From: Chthonomonadaceae bacterium | GTDB taxonomy: Bacteria; Armatimonadota; Chthonomonadetes; Chthonomonadales; Chthonomonadaceae | NCBI GenBank assembly: GCA_025054835.1 | Contig: JANWZQ010000075.1 | Location: 1 to 44,865 of the forward strand | DNA: 44,865 bases | Direction: 5' to 3' | Shown: positions 36,892 to 44,865 of the stretch, in pieces | How the letters are laid out: the number at the start of each line of letters is the position of its first letter | Position numbering within the stretch: the first letter of the stretch is position 1 | Program-made: the position numbers and the translations under genes | Notes under the pieces: generated by a model | What the model was told of the DNA's origin: nothing | Databases searched by the model: none | Seen by the model: only the letters and a program-made list of their open reading frames with translations

Positions 36892-37146
36892 ATGGAGCCT
36901 GTGTGTCTGACGGTTCATCCGATCTATGGTGCCGTCTACAAGGACGGTGAGTATGTCTCAAAGGGCGCGATACTGGGCTTTTCTGTGGACACGCGCGATG
37001 TGGTTATTGCCCCTGTAAGTGGTTGGATCCGCCTGATCCCTTCCCCGGAAGCTTCCTCCAGCAGATCAGCGGTCTACGGATTACGTGTGGAGATCTGGCA
37101 GAACCCGGACGCTCTCGCACACACCGGGCAGGTTCCCACGATCTGA
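36892..37146 (+). CDS. Small lipoyl/biotinyl-like domain protein
   Basis: An 84-residue protein with AAGGAGG five bases before its ATG, so translation is likely. The middle reads YKDGEYVSKGAILGFSVDTRDVVIAPVSGWI, the barrel-sandwich pattern of biotinyl/lipoyl domains (G-E-x-V-x-x-G-x-x-L, then AP-x-x-G). The lysine that would carry biotin or lipoate is absent: the turn has SVDTRDVV. It therefore looks like an unmodified hammerhead used as a structural or binding module. Function unknown. It is 89 bases before ruvB on the same strand. Confidence 0.75.
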   Translation: MEPVCLTVHPIYGAVYKDGEYVSKGAILGFSVDTRDVVIAPVSGWIRLIPSPEASSSRSAVYGLRVEIWQNPDALAHTGQVPTI

Positions 37147-37235
37147 CTCTCCAGCACCGTCGTTTTCCGTTCTTTCTCCTGCCGCCCCAGTAGAGACTTT
37201 GCGGGTATACTGCCAGTGTCAGGAGAAGAACGGAG

Positions 37236-38336
37236 ATGCAACGTCAGAGGGGCCCGGAAGAAGAGCGTTTTGTCTCTCCCGAGGTACAGCCGGACGACAG
37301 CGAGCTTTCGTTGCGTCCACGGCGCCTGCGCGAGATGATCGGGCAGGCCCGGGTCCGGCAAAACCTGTCTATTGCCATCGAGGCCGCCCGGGCCCGAGGG
37401 GATGCCCTGGATCATGTTCTGCTGTACGGTCCCCCGGGTCTGGGCAAGACCACGCTGGCCAACATCATTGCCAACGAGATGGAGGCACCGATCCGTGTGA
37501 CGACCGGGCCGGCGATTGAAAAGCCTGGAGACCTCGCCGCGATCCTGACCAGCCTCGAACCCAACAGCGTCTTCTTCGTGGACGAGATCCATCGGCTGAA
37601 CCGTGCGGTAGAGGAGATCCTCTACCCGGCCATGGAGGACTTCAAGCTCGACATCATCATCGGGCGTGGGCCGAGTGCGCGCACCCTGCGTCTGGATCTT
37701 CCCCGGTTCACCCTGATTGGCGCGACCACCCGCGCCGGCCTGCTCTCCTCGCCCCTGCGCGACCGCTTCGGCATCCAGCATGGATTCGAACTCTACACAG
37801 TAGAAGAGCTGGACACCATCGTACGCCGCTCCGCGGACATTCTGGGTGTGCAGATCGACCCGCAGGGCTCTCTGGAGATCGCGCGCCGCTCTCGCGGGAC
37901 TCCCCGCATTGCCAACCGGATGCTGCGGCGCGTGCGCGACTACGCGCAGGTGCGTGCCGAAGGTGTTATCACCGCGGCGGTCGCTGACGCCGCGCTTCAG
38001 ATGTTGCAGATCGATGCTATCGGACTGGATGAGTTCGACCGTCGCTTCCTGCGCGCTATTCTTGAGAAGTTCGAAGGCGGCCCGGTCGGGCTGGAAACGC
38101 TGGCAGCTATGCTGGGCGAAGAGCGTGACACTATCGAGGATCTCTACGAGCCCTATCTGATGCAGCTGGGGTTCATTCACCGCACGCACCGGGGCCGGCA
38201 GGCAACACGCGCCGCGGCCGAGCATCTGGGCCTGCCATTTCCTGAAAAACCCGCTTCCCGGGACGGCCGTCCCGAAGGACCGCAAGCACAGCTGGATCTG
38301 GCGGGGTGGGCAGATGGCCCGGAGCACGACACCTGA
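37236..38336 (+). CDS. ruvB: Holliday junction helicase RuvB
   Basis: Hexameric AAA+ motor that drives branch migration with RuvA. The 366-residue product has the RuvB start [19 protein letters not shown], Walker [17 protein letters not shown], Walker [11 protein letters not shown], sensor [21 protein letters not shown] with the arginine finger, and the C-terminal winged helix [15 protein letters not shown] and [17 protein letters not shown]. The last 30 residues form a polar tail longer than usual. AGGAG about 13 bases before the ATG may serve, with a second GGAG right before it. ruvA and ruvC are not nearby. Confidence 0.97.
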   Translation: MQRQRGPEEERFVSPEVQPDDSELSLRPRRLREMIGQARVRQNLSIAIEAARARGDALDHVLLYGPPGLGKTTLANIIANEMEAPIRVTTGPAIEKPGDLAAILTSLEPNSVFFVDEIHRLNRAVEEILYPAMEDFKLDIIIGRGPSARTLRLDLPRFTLIGATTRAGLLSSPLRDRFGIQHGFELYTVEELDTIVRRSADILGVQIDPQGSLEIARRSRGTPRIANRMLRRVRDYAQVRAEGVITAAVADAALQMLQIDAIGLDEFDRRFLRAILEKFEGGPVGLETLAAMLGEERDTIEDLYEPYLMQLGFIHRTHRGRQATRAAAEHLGLPFPEKPASRDGRPEGPQAQLDLAGWADGPEHDT

Positions 38337-38357
38337 CGATGCAGAGGAACCCGCACC

Positions 38358-39317
38358 ATGGATAACCTGACCATTGAGGACTGCCTGTCGCGCATCCGCC
38401 CGCGCCGCAGGATCACCGGGATCGCGGCCACGCTCCTGCCATTTGACGCACATGGTCGGATCGCCGAGGAGGCCTTTGTGGCACATCTGCGCCACACACA
38501 TGTGCAGGGGCTCTACAACGCGGTGAATATGGATACCGGGTACGTTCAACTGCTGGACGACGCGCAGAAGCAACGGGTGCTGGAGCTGACCCGGGACGCT
38601 CTGGGCCCCGGGGTGCCGTTCTTCGCGGGCGCCTGTATGGAGGGTCGGGAAGGAGACATTGTATCGCTATATCGCCGGGAGATCGAGCGGATCGAACGCT
38701 ACGGTGGCACACCGGTTCTGTTCCAGACGGCGCGCATGCATGCCCTGCCCCCGGTAGAGAAAGCGCACCTCTATCAGCAGCTGTGTGCCGGGTCGACACG
38801 CGTGCTGGCGTTTGAGCTCGGACGGATGTTTGCTCCCGGTGGCGAGATCTGGGATGAGGAGACATTCCTGCGCCTGCTGGAAATCCCTCAGATTGTGGGC
38901 GCCAAGCACTCGTCGCTGGATCGGAATACAGAGCTCCGCCGTCTCGCACTGCGCGATCGTTACCGCCCGGAATTCGCCATCTACACGGGCAATGATCTGG
39001 CGATCGACATGGTGATCTACGGCAGTGATTACCTGCTCGGTCTGGCGACGTTCTGCCCGGAGAAATTCGCCGAGCGCGATGCGCTGTGGCACTCCGGCGA
39101 CCCGGGCTTCTTCCTGCTCAATGACGCCCTGCAACACCTGGGCAATGTAGCGTTCCGCGCTCCGGTGCCTGCCTACAGGCACTCGGCCGCCATTTTCCTG
39201 CATCGGCTGGGGCGCATTCCCACGCCGGCAACCCACCCGCACAGTCCCGCACGCCCCTCCTGGGAGGCGGAATTGCTGACGGACTGCATGGCCCGCCTGG
39301 GCCTTACCGGGAACTGA
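38358..39317 (+). CDS. Divergent DapA/NAL-family aldolase
   Basis: Member of the dihydrodipicolinate synthase/N-acetylneuraminate lyase family, 319 residues, TIM barrel. The Schiff-base lysine is likely in VGAKHSSLDRN. However, the pyruvate-binding GTTGE motif is replaced by NMDTGYV, and the catalytic tyrosine block (PYYNKP-like) by VLFQTARM. It is therefore not DapA itself; it may use another keto acid. It follows ruvB after 21 bases and may be cotranscribed. The 3' end overlaps the convergent MFS gene by 14 bases; MFS carriers and such aldolases often share a sugar-acid pathway, but this is inference. Confidence 0.85.
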   Translation: MDNLTIEDCLSRIRPRRRITGIAATLLPFDAHGRIAEEAFVAHLRHTHVQGLYNAVNMDTGYVQLLDDAQKQRVLELTRDALGPGVPFFAGACMEGREGDIVSLYRREIERIERYGGTPVLFQTARMHALPPVEKAHLYQQLCAGSTRVLAFELGRMFAPGGEIWDEETFLRLLEIPQIVGAKHSSLDRNTELRRLALRDRYRPEFAIYTGNDLAIDMVIYGSDYLLGLATFCPEKFAERDALWHSGDPGFFLLNDALQHLGNVAFRAPVPAYRHSAAIFLHRLGRIPTPATHPHSPARPSWEAELLTDCMARLGLTGN

Positions 39318-40686
39318 CCGTCTGCGCTACCTCCGGTTCATCGAAATCGTCCAGATTGCGCCCCCGCGTCTCGGTCACGCAGGGCAGGACGAGCAACCCC
39401 AGCAGGGGCACGAAGCCCACGTAGAACAGGGTCTCCAGCGCACGCCCCTGTGCTGCAATGGTTCCTACGAGGAATGGTCCGGCAGAGGCGATGATCCGTC
39501 CCGCGTTGTAGCAGAAACCGGCTCCGGTGCCGCGCAACCGGGTTGGGAAGAGCTCTGGCAGATAGTACGTGAAGCTGCCGAACACGCCGAACACGGTGAG
39601 CCCGATCGGGAAATACATGATCAGGCGTTGTTGCGGGGGCATGGGCAGGCCAAACGCAGCCATGATCGCCGCAGCAGAGGCGATGAAGTAGATGGCGAAC
39701 ATCACCTTGCGGCCCAGGAATTTGGACGCCGGCACTGTCAGCAGTGTGCCGATCAGGCCCCCGATGTTGAAGTAGTTGGTCGCGGTTGCCTTCCAGACGC
39801 CGATGAAGCCCTGTTGCATGGCCGGCTCCAGGGCCTGAAACTCCGGGGCAGAGCGCGCCAGTTGCGCTGCGATCACAGGAATGAACGCATTGCAACTCCA
39901 CCACGCGATGAGCGCAACCAGCGCCATGGCCAGCCCCCCCAGCGTGACGCGCCGGAACTGCGGCGTGAACAGGTCGGCGATCCGGGGCGGTTGCCCCCGG
40001 GAGACGGCCGCCTTCCATCGCTCTGGCTCTTTCACGAAGAGCCGGACCAGAAAGGCCACGGCCGCCGGAGCAAGCCCGCATAGAAACACGTAACGCCATG
40101 AGGTCTCCGGACGCCCGGGGAACATCACCGCGGTGATCTGATGCTCCACCACGGTAGCCAGAAACAGGCCGAGAGGCGCCGATGTGTAAAGCAACGCCCC
40201 GGCCTCCACCCGTCGTTTCTCCGGAACGACCTCGGCCACCATGGCCGCGCCAGCAGCCCACTCTCCCCCGATGCCCAGCCCGGCGATGATCCGGCAGAGC
40301 ACCAGCATCTCCATGTTCGGCACGAAAGCGCACAGCGCAGTGCCAACGGAGTAGAGCAGCATGGTCAGGAGCAGCGTGCGGGTGCGGCCCAGGGCATCTG
40401 CGAACTTGCCGAACAGAATGCCACCAATGGCCCAGGTGAGCAACAGTACGGAGGAGAGCACGCCGGTCCAGTGTAACGTGGCCCTCTGCGCTTCCGGGGA
40501 ACCGATGGGCAGGCCGAGCAGAGTCGGCACGCAGTTGGGTGCGACAAAGTTGAACAGCAGACCGTCAAAGACATCAAAGCCCCATCCCAGCCATGCGGCC
40601 AGCAGAACCGTCCACTGGTACCCGGTCATGTCCAGCAACAGGGGGCCTTTTGTGACACGGATCTCTTCGGAAGTCGTGTTCGCCAT
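39304..40686 (-). CDS. MFS transporter, sugar acid/metabolite:H+ symporter type
   Basis: Major facilitator superfamily carrier of 460 residues with about 12 membrane helices. Motif A is seen as GKFADALGRTRTLL between helices 2 and 3 and the family phrase RIIAGLGIGGEWAAGAAMVAEVVP near residue 125. The second half carries LPELFPTRLRGTGAGFCYNAGRI. These features resemble NanT/ShiA-like metabolite symporters. The ATG at 40686 is fixed by MANTTSEEIRVTKG leading into the first helix; the frame stays open 580 codons upstream across other genes without similarity. It is divergent from the next Gfo/Idh/MocA gene, and the three genes around here may handle one sugar acid. Confidence 0.92.
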   Translation of the reverse strand: MANTTSEEIRVTKGPLLLDMTGYQWTVLLAAWLGWGFDVFDGLLFNFVAPNCVPTLLGLPIGSPEAQRATLHWTGVLSSVLLLTWAIGGILFGKFADALGRTRTLLLTMLLYSVGTALCAFVPNMEMLVLCRIIAGLGIGGEWAAGAAMVAEVVPEKRRVEAGALLYTSAPLGLFLATVVEHQITAVMFPGRPETSWRYVFLCGLAPAAVAFLVRLFVKEPERWKAAVSRGQPPRIADLFTPQFRRVTLGGLAMALVALIAWWSCNAFIPVIAAQLARSAPEFQALEPAMQQGFIGVWKATATNYFNIGGLIGTLLTVPASKFLGRKVMFAIYFIASAAAIMAAFGLPMPPQQRLIMYFPIGLTVFGVFGSFTYYLPELFPTRLRGTGAGFCYNAGRIIASAGPFLVGTIAAQGRALETLFYVGFVPLLGLLVLPCVTETRGRNLDDFDEPEVAQTVSSR

Positions 40687-40869
40687 GGCACGTCTCTCGG
40701 TATCGTCTTCGGCGTCGATCTCCGTTATGTACCCGGGGACTGTGGCGGTACATTTTCGCGGCGCATCGGGGCGGTTCCTGCCCGGTTTCCAGAGGAACAC
40801 CCATACGAGTGTCGTGAGGTACACTGCTTCCGGCCCCTGCAGGCAGCCGGGGCGGGAAGGAGGATTGGA

Positions 40870-41922
40870 ATGAACGTTGGTATCATTGGCGCCGGCGGCA
40901 TTGCGTACAAGCTGCATCTGCCGCAACTGACTGCGATCCCGGGGGTACAGGTGACGCATCTGGCCGGCCGTGAGGAGCACCGTCTGCGTATTCTGGCCGA
41001 GAAGTACGATGTGCCGCACTGCACCACGGACTATCAGGCACTGCTGGCGGACGATCGCGTGGACGCTGTGGTCGTCGCCCTGCCCCATCCATTGCACGTG
41101 CCGTTTGGCCTGCAGGTGTTGCAGGCCGGCAAGCATCTGCTCATGCAGAAGCCTCTCTGCGGGCGGATGGATGAGGCCGACCGCTTCGTGGAGGCCGTGG
41201 AACGTTCGGATCGGATTGTCTACTGCCTGCCGCACTTCGGGCCGGAGGTACGCAAAGCGCGGCAGTTGCTGCTGTCCGGAGCTATTGGCAAGTTCTCCGG
41301 CGCGTACTGCCGCGCCAGTCACGGAGGTCCGGAGGTTTACTACGCGGAGGTGCGCGATGCCTTTCAGGAAACCGGGGAGGAGCTCTGGTTCTTCAAAGAG
41401 GGCGAAGCGGCCGTTGGCGCCCTGTTTGACATGGGCGTATACGCGGTGGCCACGCTGGTAGCGATTGCGGGCAGTGTGCGCGCGGTTACTGGCATGATCG
41501 CCACGGTGGATAAGCCAACCACGCTGGAAGACACCGCCACGCTTGTCCTCCAGTTTGAGAACGGTGCCCCGGGTACAGCAGAGACCGGCTGGTGCGACCC
41601 GGCCCGCACGTGGCAGCTGCGCGTGCACGGCACCGCGGGCAAGCTGGTCTCTCCCGGTGAGAACGGAGCCCCGCTGACTCGCTGGGAGCCGGGCAGTTAT
41701 ACCCGCGAGGACGTCCCTGCCATCCCGCACGCCGTCGATTGCAGTGACATCCCGGTCGGCAATGCGCACGAGGAATGGGTACGGTGTATCCGCGAGAACC
41801 GGCAACCGGACCTGTGTCACGCATGGGCAGCGCGCCACGTGACGGAGGTGCTGCTTGCCGGGCTGGAGTCGGCACGTTCCGGGCAACGCGTCACCCTGCG
41901 CACCCGGGCCGAACGCGTGTGA
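40870..41922 (+). CDS. Gfo/Idh/MocA family oxidoreductase (cytoplasmic)
   Basis: NAD(P)-dependent oxidoreductase of 350 residues without a signal peptide. The Rossmann motif is at the start (VGIIGAGGIAYKLHLPQL), the active-site lysine in LMQKPLCGRMDEAD, and a C-terminal domain with GALFDMGVYAVATLVAIAG, the position of the usual D-x-G-x-H substrate motif, here DMGVYA, lacking the histidine. GGAAGGAGG lies 8 bases before the ATG. Substrate unknown. It is transcribed away from the MFS gene. Confidence 0.92.
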   Translation: MNVGIIGAGGIAYKLHLPQLTAIPGVQVTHLAGREEHRLRILAEKYDVPHCTTDYQALLADDRVDAVVVALPHPLHVPFGLQVLQAGKHLLMQKPLCGRMDEADRFVEAVERSDRIVYCLPHFGPEVRKARQLLLSGAIGKFSGAYCRASHGGPEVYYAEVRDAFQETGEELWFFKEGEAAVGALFDMGVYAVATLVAIAGSVRAVTGMIATVDKPTTLEDTATLVLQFENGAPGTAETGWCDPARTWQLRVHGTAGKLVSPGENGAPLTRWEPGSYTREDVPAIPHAVDCSDIPVGNAHEEWVRCIRENRQPDLCHAWAARHVTEVLLAGLESARSGQRVTLRTRAERV

Positions 41923-42036
41923 CTTCTTCTCCACGCAGGAGCGCGAGCGCCTGCGGGCTTTGCAGGAAGTGCCGGGGCCGTACGCGAAGTAAGGGTACAT
42001 CATCAGGGGCATGTTATGTAAGGAGCACAGCAGGCA

Positions 42037-42405
42037 ATGGGCGAAGGCGAACGATGGGGCGGGCCGAAACTGCAACGATTCCGCGACGCGGTACAGCGCG
42101 AGTTCGGGCGCAACCTGGAGAAAGCGACCCCGGCAAACGTGCGCGACTTTCTGGATCGGTTTCAGGAGGCCTCTTTCCACGAGTCCCGGGAGGCGACCGG
42201 CCAGACGCGCATCGAGCTCAACGAGACCAAAAGCACCTACGAAGAGATCCTGAAAGACTTTTTTGCACGCGTGCTGGAACGCCCCTCCGATGAGGCGCTC
42301 ATTCTGCTCTGGACTCTCGCCTTCGAGATGTGCTTCTTCACGATCGAACAGCATGCGGCCGAACGCCTGCAGTCCCTGTTCGGTGAGTTTCCGGAAGACT
42401 GCTGA
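42037..42405 (+). CDS. Hypothetical protein, 122 residues
   Basis: I do not recognise this family. AAGGAG 12 bases before the ATG and codon use like the neighbours support a real gene. The product is soluble and mostly helical: a basic N-terminal part (PKLQRFRDAVQREFGRNLEK), a charged middle, then an aromatic/acidic segment TLAFEMCFFTIEQHAAERLQSLFGE. There is no signal peptide or metal motif. It lies before a HemW-like radical SAM gene and a chorismate-lyase-like gene on the same strand. Confidence 0.75.
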   Translation: MGEGERWGGPKLQRFRDAVQREFGRNLEKATPANVRDFLDRFQEASFHESREATGQTRIELNETKSTYEEILKDFFARVLERPSDEALILLWTLAFEMCFFTIEQHAAERLQSLFGEFPEDC

Positions 42406-42568
42406 CCCTGTTCCTGCGTGCCGCACGGGAACTCATGGAGCTCTCCGGACGTACAGGCGATAGGGTTTCCTGACCCGCGGTCAGGAGAGGCTCCATACGT
42501 CAGGCGAACATGCGACGTGGAGTGGCCGTGCGTGTCCCTCTCTGTCGCCAACTCGGGGTCCGTACCAG

Positions 42569-43903
42569 ATGTCCGCAACCGCGCAACCGATACCGCTCCT
42601 TCTGGAAGACGAGACAAAGGCTGGCAACTACTTCGTCTCCAACTACCCGCCCTACTCTTTCTGGACACCGGATCGCGTGCCGGAAGCGCTGGCCGCGCTG
42701 GAACGCCCTCCCGCACCCGACACCGTACTGGGTGTGTATCTGCACATTCCCTTCTGCCGCAGGCGTTGCCATTTCTGCTACTTCCGGGTCTATACAGACA
42801 AGAATGCAGCGGAGATCCGTCGCTATCTGGACGCTGCCATTCAGGAGCTGACGCTCTACGCGCAACGCCCGTTCATTGGTGGCCGCAAGCCCCGGTTCAT
42901 CTACTTTGGCGGTGGAACGCCCTCCTACCTGTCCACGCAACAACTGGGCTACCTGACGGAGGCAATGAAGCGGCTGCTCCCATGGGACGAGGCCGAGGAG
43001 ATCACCTTTGAGTGTGAGCCGGGCACCCTGACCGAGGCAAAGCTCCGCTTCATTCGCGAGCTGGGTGTCACCCGGTTGAGCCTTGGAGTAGAACACTTTC
43101 AGGATCGGATCCTCAAGCTGAACGGGCGAGCACACGGCGCCGCAGAAATCGATCGGGCTTACGGATTTGCGCGCTCCATGGACTTCCCGCAGATCAACAT
43201 CGATCTGATCGCCGGCATGATGGGCGACACCGATGCGGACTGGCAATTCGCTGTAGAGAAAACCATTGCGTTCCAGCCGGACAGCGTCACCATTTATCAG
43301 ATGGAGATCCCGTACAACACCACGATCTTCCAGGAGATGAAGAGCCGCGGGGAGGAAGTGGCACCGGTTGCCTCGTGGAGCAAGAAGCGTGCGTGGGTGC
43401 AGCAGGCGTTCGCACAGCTGGAGGCTGCGGGCTACACCATCACCAGCGCGTACACGGCGGTTCGCAATCCGGAGAAGACACGCTTCCTCTACCGCGACCT
43501 GCTCTGGACGGGAGCGGACCTGCTGGGCCTGGGCGTTGCCTCTTTCTCGCACGTTGGCGGCACGCATTTCCAGAATCAACACCACTTCGAGCCCTACATC
43601 GCGGACCTGGAGCAGGGAAAGCTGCCGATCTACCGCGCGCTCACGCCCACTCCGGAAGAGCGTCTGATCCGGGAGCTGATCCTGCAGTCCAAGCTGGGAG
43701 TAGTCCGTCCGGAATACTTCCTGCACAAGTTCGGCGTTGACATCCGGGAGCGGTTCGCCGAGCCGATGGGCCGCATGCGAGACTGGGGGTACCTGCAGGA
43801 CGATGGTCAGACCCTGCGCCTCACCCGGGAAGGGCTGCTCATCGCCGACCGATTGGTACACGAGTACTTCCTACCGCAACACCGCGACGCGCGCTACGCG
43901 TGA
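42569..43903 (+). CDS. HemW/HemN-like radical SAM protein
   Basis: Radical S-adenosylmethionine enzyme of 444 residues in the coproporphyrinogen-III-oxidase-like group. The [4Fe-4S] cluster motif is CRRRCHFC (Cys63, Cys67, Cys70), followed by YFRVYTDKN. Other family signs are FIYFGGGTPSYLS near residue 112, LSLGVEHFQDRIL and INIDLIAGMMGDT. The C-terminal HemN_C-type winged helix is present (LIRELILQSKLGVV, WGYLQDDGQTLRLT). The residue after the third Cys is Tyr where HemW has Asp, and YFRVYTDKN does not match HemN. It may be a heme chaperone, but the neighbours suggest a separate, unassigned reaction. No ribosome site is clear at this ATG. Confidence 0.88.
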   Translation: MSATAQPIPLLLEDETKAGNYFVSNYPPYSFWTPDRVPEALAALERPPAPDTVLGVYLHIPFCRRRCHFCYFRVYTDKNAAEIRRYLDAAIQELTLYAQRPFIGGRKPRFIYFGGGTPSYLSTQQLGYLTEAMKRLLPWDEAEEITFECEPGTLTEAKLRFIRELGVTRLSLGVEHFQDRILKLNGRAHGAAEIDRAYGFARSMDFPQINIDLIAGMMGDTDADWQFAVEKTIAFQPDSVTIYQMEIPYNTTIFQEMKSRGEEVAPVASWSKKRAWVQQAFAQLEAAGYTITSAYTAVRNPEKTRFLYRDLLWTGADLLGLGVASFSHVGGTHFQNQHHFEPYIADLEQGKLPIYRALTPTPEERLIRELILQSKLGVVRPEYFLHKFGVDIRERFAEPMGRMRDWGYLQDDGQTLRLTREGLLIADRLVHEYFLPQHRDARYA

Positions 43904-43941
43904 CCCTGTGTTGCGCATCCAGACCCGAAAGGGACCTTGCC

Positions 43942-44487
43942 ATGGGTTCGGACAGGAACCTGCTCTACCCGCTGAACACCTTCTATGCCCGTCGCGGCCT
44001 CCCTCTGCCGCCGGTAGCAGAGATCTCCGCGGCCGAGATCCCCCAGCCTTACCGGCAACTGCTGGCCGGCCCGCATGACATGACCCCGACTCTGGAGGCC
44101 TACCACGATGACGCGATCGACCTGAGAGTACTGGAACGCAGGTTGCACGAGGACACCCTCACCCGCCTTGTGGTGCTGATCCGGGAAAGCGATCAACGGC
44201 CTGTGGAGTTCGGAGCCATCGTCATCCACCTGCGTCATTTTCCTCCACACGCACGCCGGGACGTGGAGACCGGCAGGTTCCCTCTCGGGTCCATTCTGGC
44301 CCGATATCATCTGCAACATCACAGCTGCCCACAGGCGTTTCTGCGCGTCCATCCAGACACCCTGATGCAGGAAGCCCTGCAGCTGTCGGAACCTGCGATC
44401 CTTTACGGGCGGCGCAATTACCTGCTCACGCCACAGAGAGAAGTCCTCGCGGACATTCTGGAAGTGCTCCCCCCGGCATCCATGTAA
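43942..44487 (+). CDS. Chorismate-lyase-fold-like protein
   Basis: A 181-residue soluble protein with weak resemblance to the chorismate pyruvate-lyase/UTRA fold. The relevant stretch is PVEFGAIVIHLRHFPPHARRDVETGRFPLGSILARY, with the PLG-x-I turn, followed by ILYGRRNYLLT near the end. The usual catalytic residues of UbiC cannot be confirmed. GAAAGGGA precedes the ATG at 43942; the frame is open 14 codons upstream into the radical SAM gene. It probably shares a transcript with the preceding radical SAM gene, 38 bases away. Confidence 0.65.
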   Translation: MGSDRNLLYPLNTFYARRGLPLPPVAEISAAEIPQPYRQLLAGPHDMTPTLEAYHDDAIDLRVLERRLHEDTLTRLVVLIRESDQRPVEFGAIVIHLRHFPPHARRDVETGRFPLGSILARYHLQHHSCPQAFLRVHPDTLMQEALQLSEPAILYGRRNYLLTPQREVLADILEVLPPASM

Positions 44488-44550
44488 CTTTTCTGCCCTG
44501 TTCCGCGACTAACCCCGCAGTCCGGTGTGTTTCTTCCAGGAGGTTCAATC

Positions 44551-44865
44551 GTGCTAACGATACGGGGTCGCAACGGGGGTCGGTTCTGCGACGGCGTTTC
44601 CCGTCGGGACTTTCTGCGGATCGGGGGGCTCGCGCTGGGCGGACTCTCCCTGCCCCAGCTGCTGGCCATTGAGGCCAGAGCCGGCGTGCGGATAGGGCAC
44701 AAAGCCATCATCATGGTGTACCTCCCCGGGGGTCCTCCGCATCAGGACATGTTTGATTTGAAGCCGGATGCGCCCGCAGAGATCCGGGGGGAGTTTCGAC
44801 CGATCCGTACGAACGTTCCGGGGATCGAGATTTGCGAGCACCTGCCCCGGATAGCCCGGATGATG
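44551..44865 (+). CDS. DUF1501 family protein with Tat signal (partial)
   Basis: The first 105 codons of a gene that runs off the window. The GTG at 44551 has AGGAGG nine bases upstream. A twin-arginine signal ([22 protein letters not shown]) is followed by [30 protein letters not shown], the opening of the DUF1501 family, distantly sulfatase-like exported proteins frequent in planctomycetes and Verrucomicrobia. It is probably exported folded. In those bacteria it is usually paired with a DUF1549/DUF1553 gene, which would lie to the right. Confidence 0.9.
   Translation, partial: MLTIRGRNGGRFCDGVSRRDFLRIGGLALGGLSLPQLLAIEARAGVRIGHKAIIMVYLPGGPPHQDMFDLKPDAPAEIRGEFRPIRTNVPGIEICEHLPRIARMM

Noticed and set aside
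40687-42426. Upstream 580 codons of the MFS frame
   Set aside because: They are antisense to the Gfo/Idh/MocA gene and part of the 122-residue gene; the carrier clearly begins at 40686.
42469-42485. Hairpin CCTGACC-CGC-GGTCAGG as a terminator
   Set aside because: No T-run on either strand and it lies inside a likely operon; could be chance.

Overview
The window is about 45 kb of GC-rich bacterial chromosome, densely coding on both strands. I see no rRNA, tRNA, CRISPR array, phage or insertion sequence. The mix suggests a Gram-negative or Gram-negative-like heterotroph from a deep-branching group such as Armatimonadota, Hydrogenedentota or the PVC bacteria. It combines heptose genes (gmhA/gmhB), Tat-exported Gfo/Idh/MocA and DUF1501-type proteins, VCBS/ASPIC-UnbV lipoproteins, secreted glycoside hydrolases and a Firmicutes-style LexA. 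The sequence alone does not settle the phylum.

Layout. 0.3-4.6 kb: PEP carboxylase and a Tat-exported oxidoreductase. 4.7-11.1 kb (minus strand): the conserved ffh-rpsP-khpA-rimM-trmD-rplS-lepB-rnhB-yraN block for protein export, ribosome assembly and RNA processing, with a good promoter before ffh and an intrinsic terminator after lepB. 11.2-14.7 kb (plus): an ECF sigma factor, then a sulfur set (TauE/SafE exporter, membrane rhodanese, persulfide-dioxygenase-like MBL protein fused to two rhodanese domains) ending in a bidirectional terminator. 14.8-20.9 kb (minus): sugar isomerase-like TIM barrel, ASPIC/UnbV lipoprotein, TPR protein, and an agarase-like glycoside hydrolase. 21.1-24.4 kb (plus): lexA and a secreted PQQ-type propeller protein of unknown role. 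24.35-28.0 kb (minus): rplL and rplJ behind an L10-type leader and attenuator, then gmhB, gmhA and an ornithine-cyclodeaminase-family gene. 28.2-34.2 kb (plus): beta-helix protein, L-2-hydroxyglutarate oxidase-like enzyme, rhamnulokinase, ABC exporter. 34.2-36.5 kb (minus): GH51 arabinofuranosidase. 36.9-39.3 kb (plus): small lipoyl-like protein, ruvB, DapA-family aldolase. 39.3-40.7 kb (minus): MFS transporter. 40.9-44.9 kb (plus): Gfo/Idh/MocA oxidoreductase, an unknown 122-aa protein, a HemW-like radical SAM protein, a chorismate-lyase-fold-like protein, and the start of a DUF1501 protein.

Most genes are housekeeping or plant-polysaccharide use: pectin/arabinan-type beta-helix and GH51 enzymes, rhamnose kinase, agarase-like hydrolase, sugar oxidoreductases. 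The strongest unusual signals lie at 24.35-24.57 kb. Two parS-like sites (one with the canonical 14-bp core) sit inside larger palindromes next to rplL, and the rplL reading frame has lost its expected stop and runs through both sites. rplJL is also not followed by rpoB. Other points are a hairpin between the Shine-Dalgarno and start codon of the TauE gene, and an uncharacterised radical SAM/chorismate-lyase-like group at the right edge.
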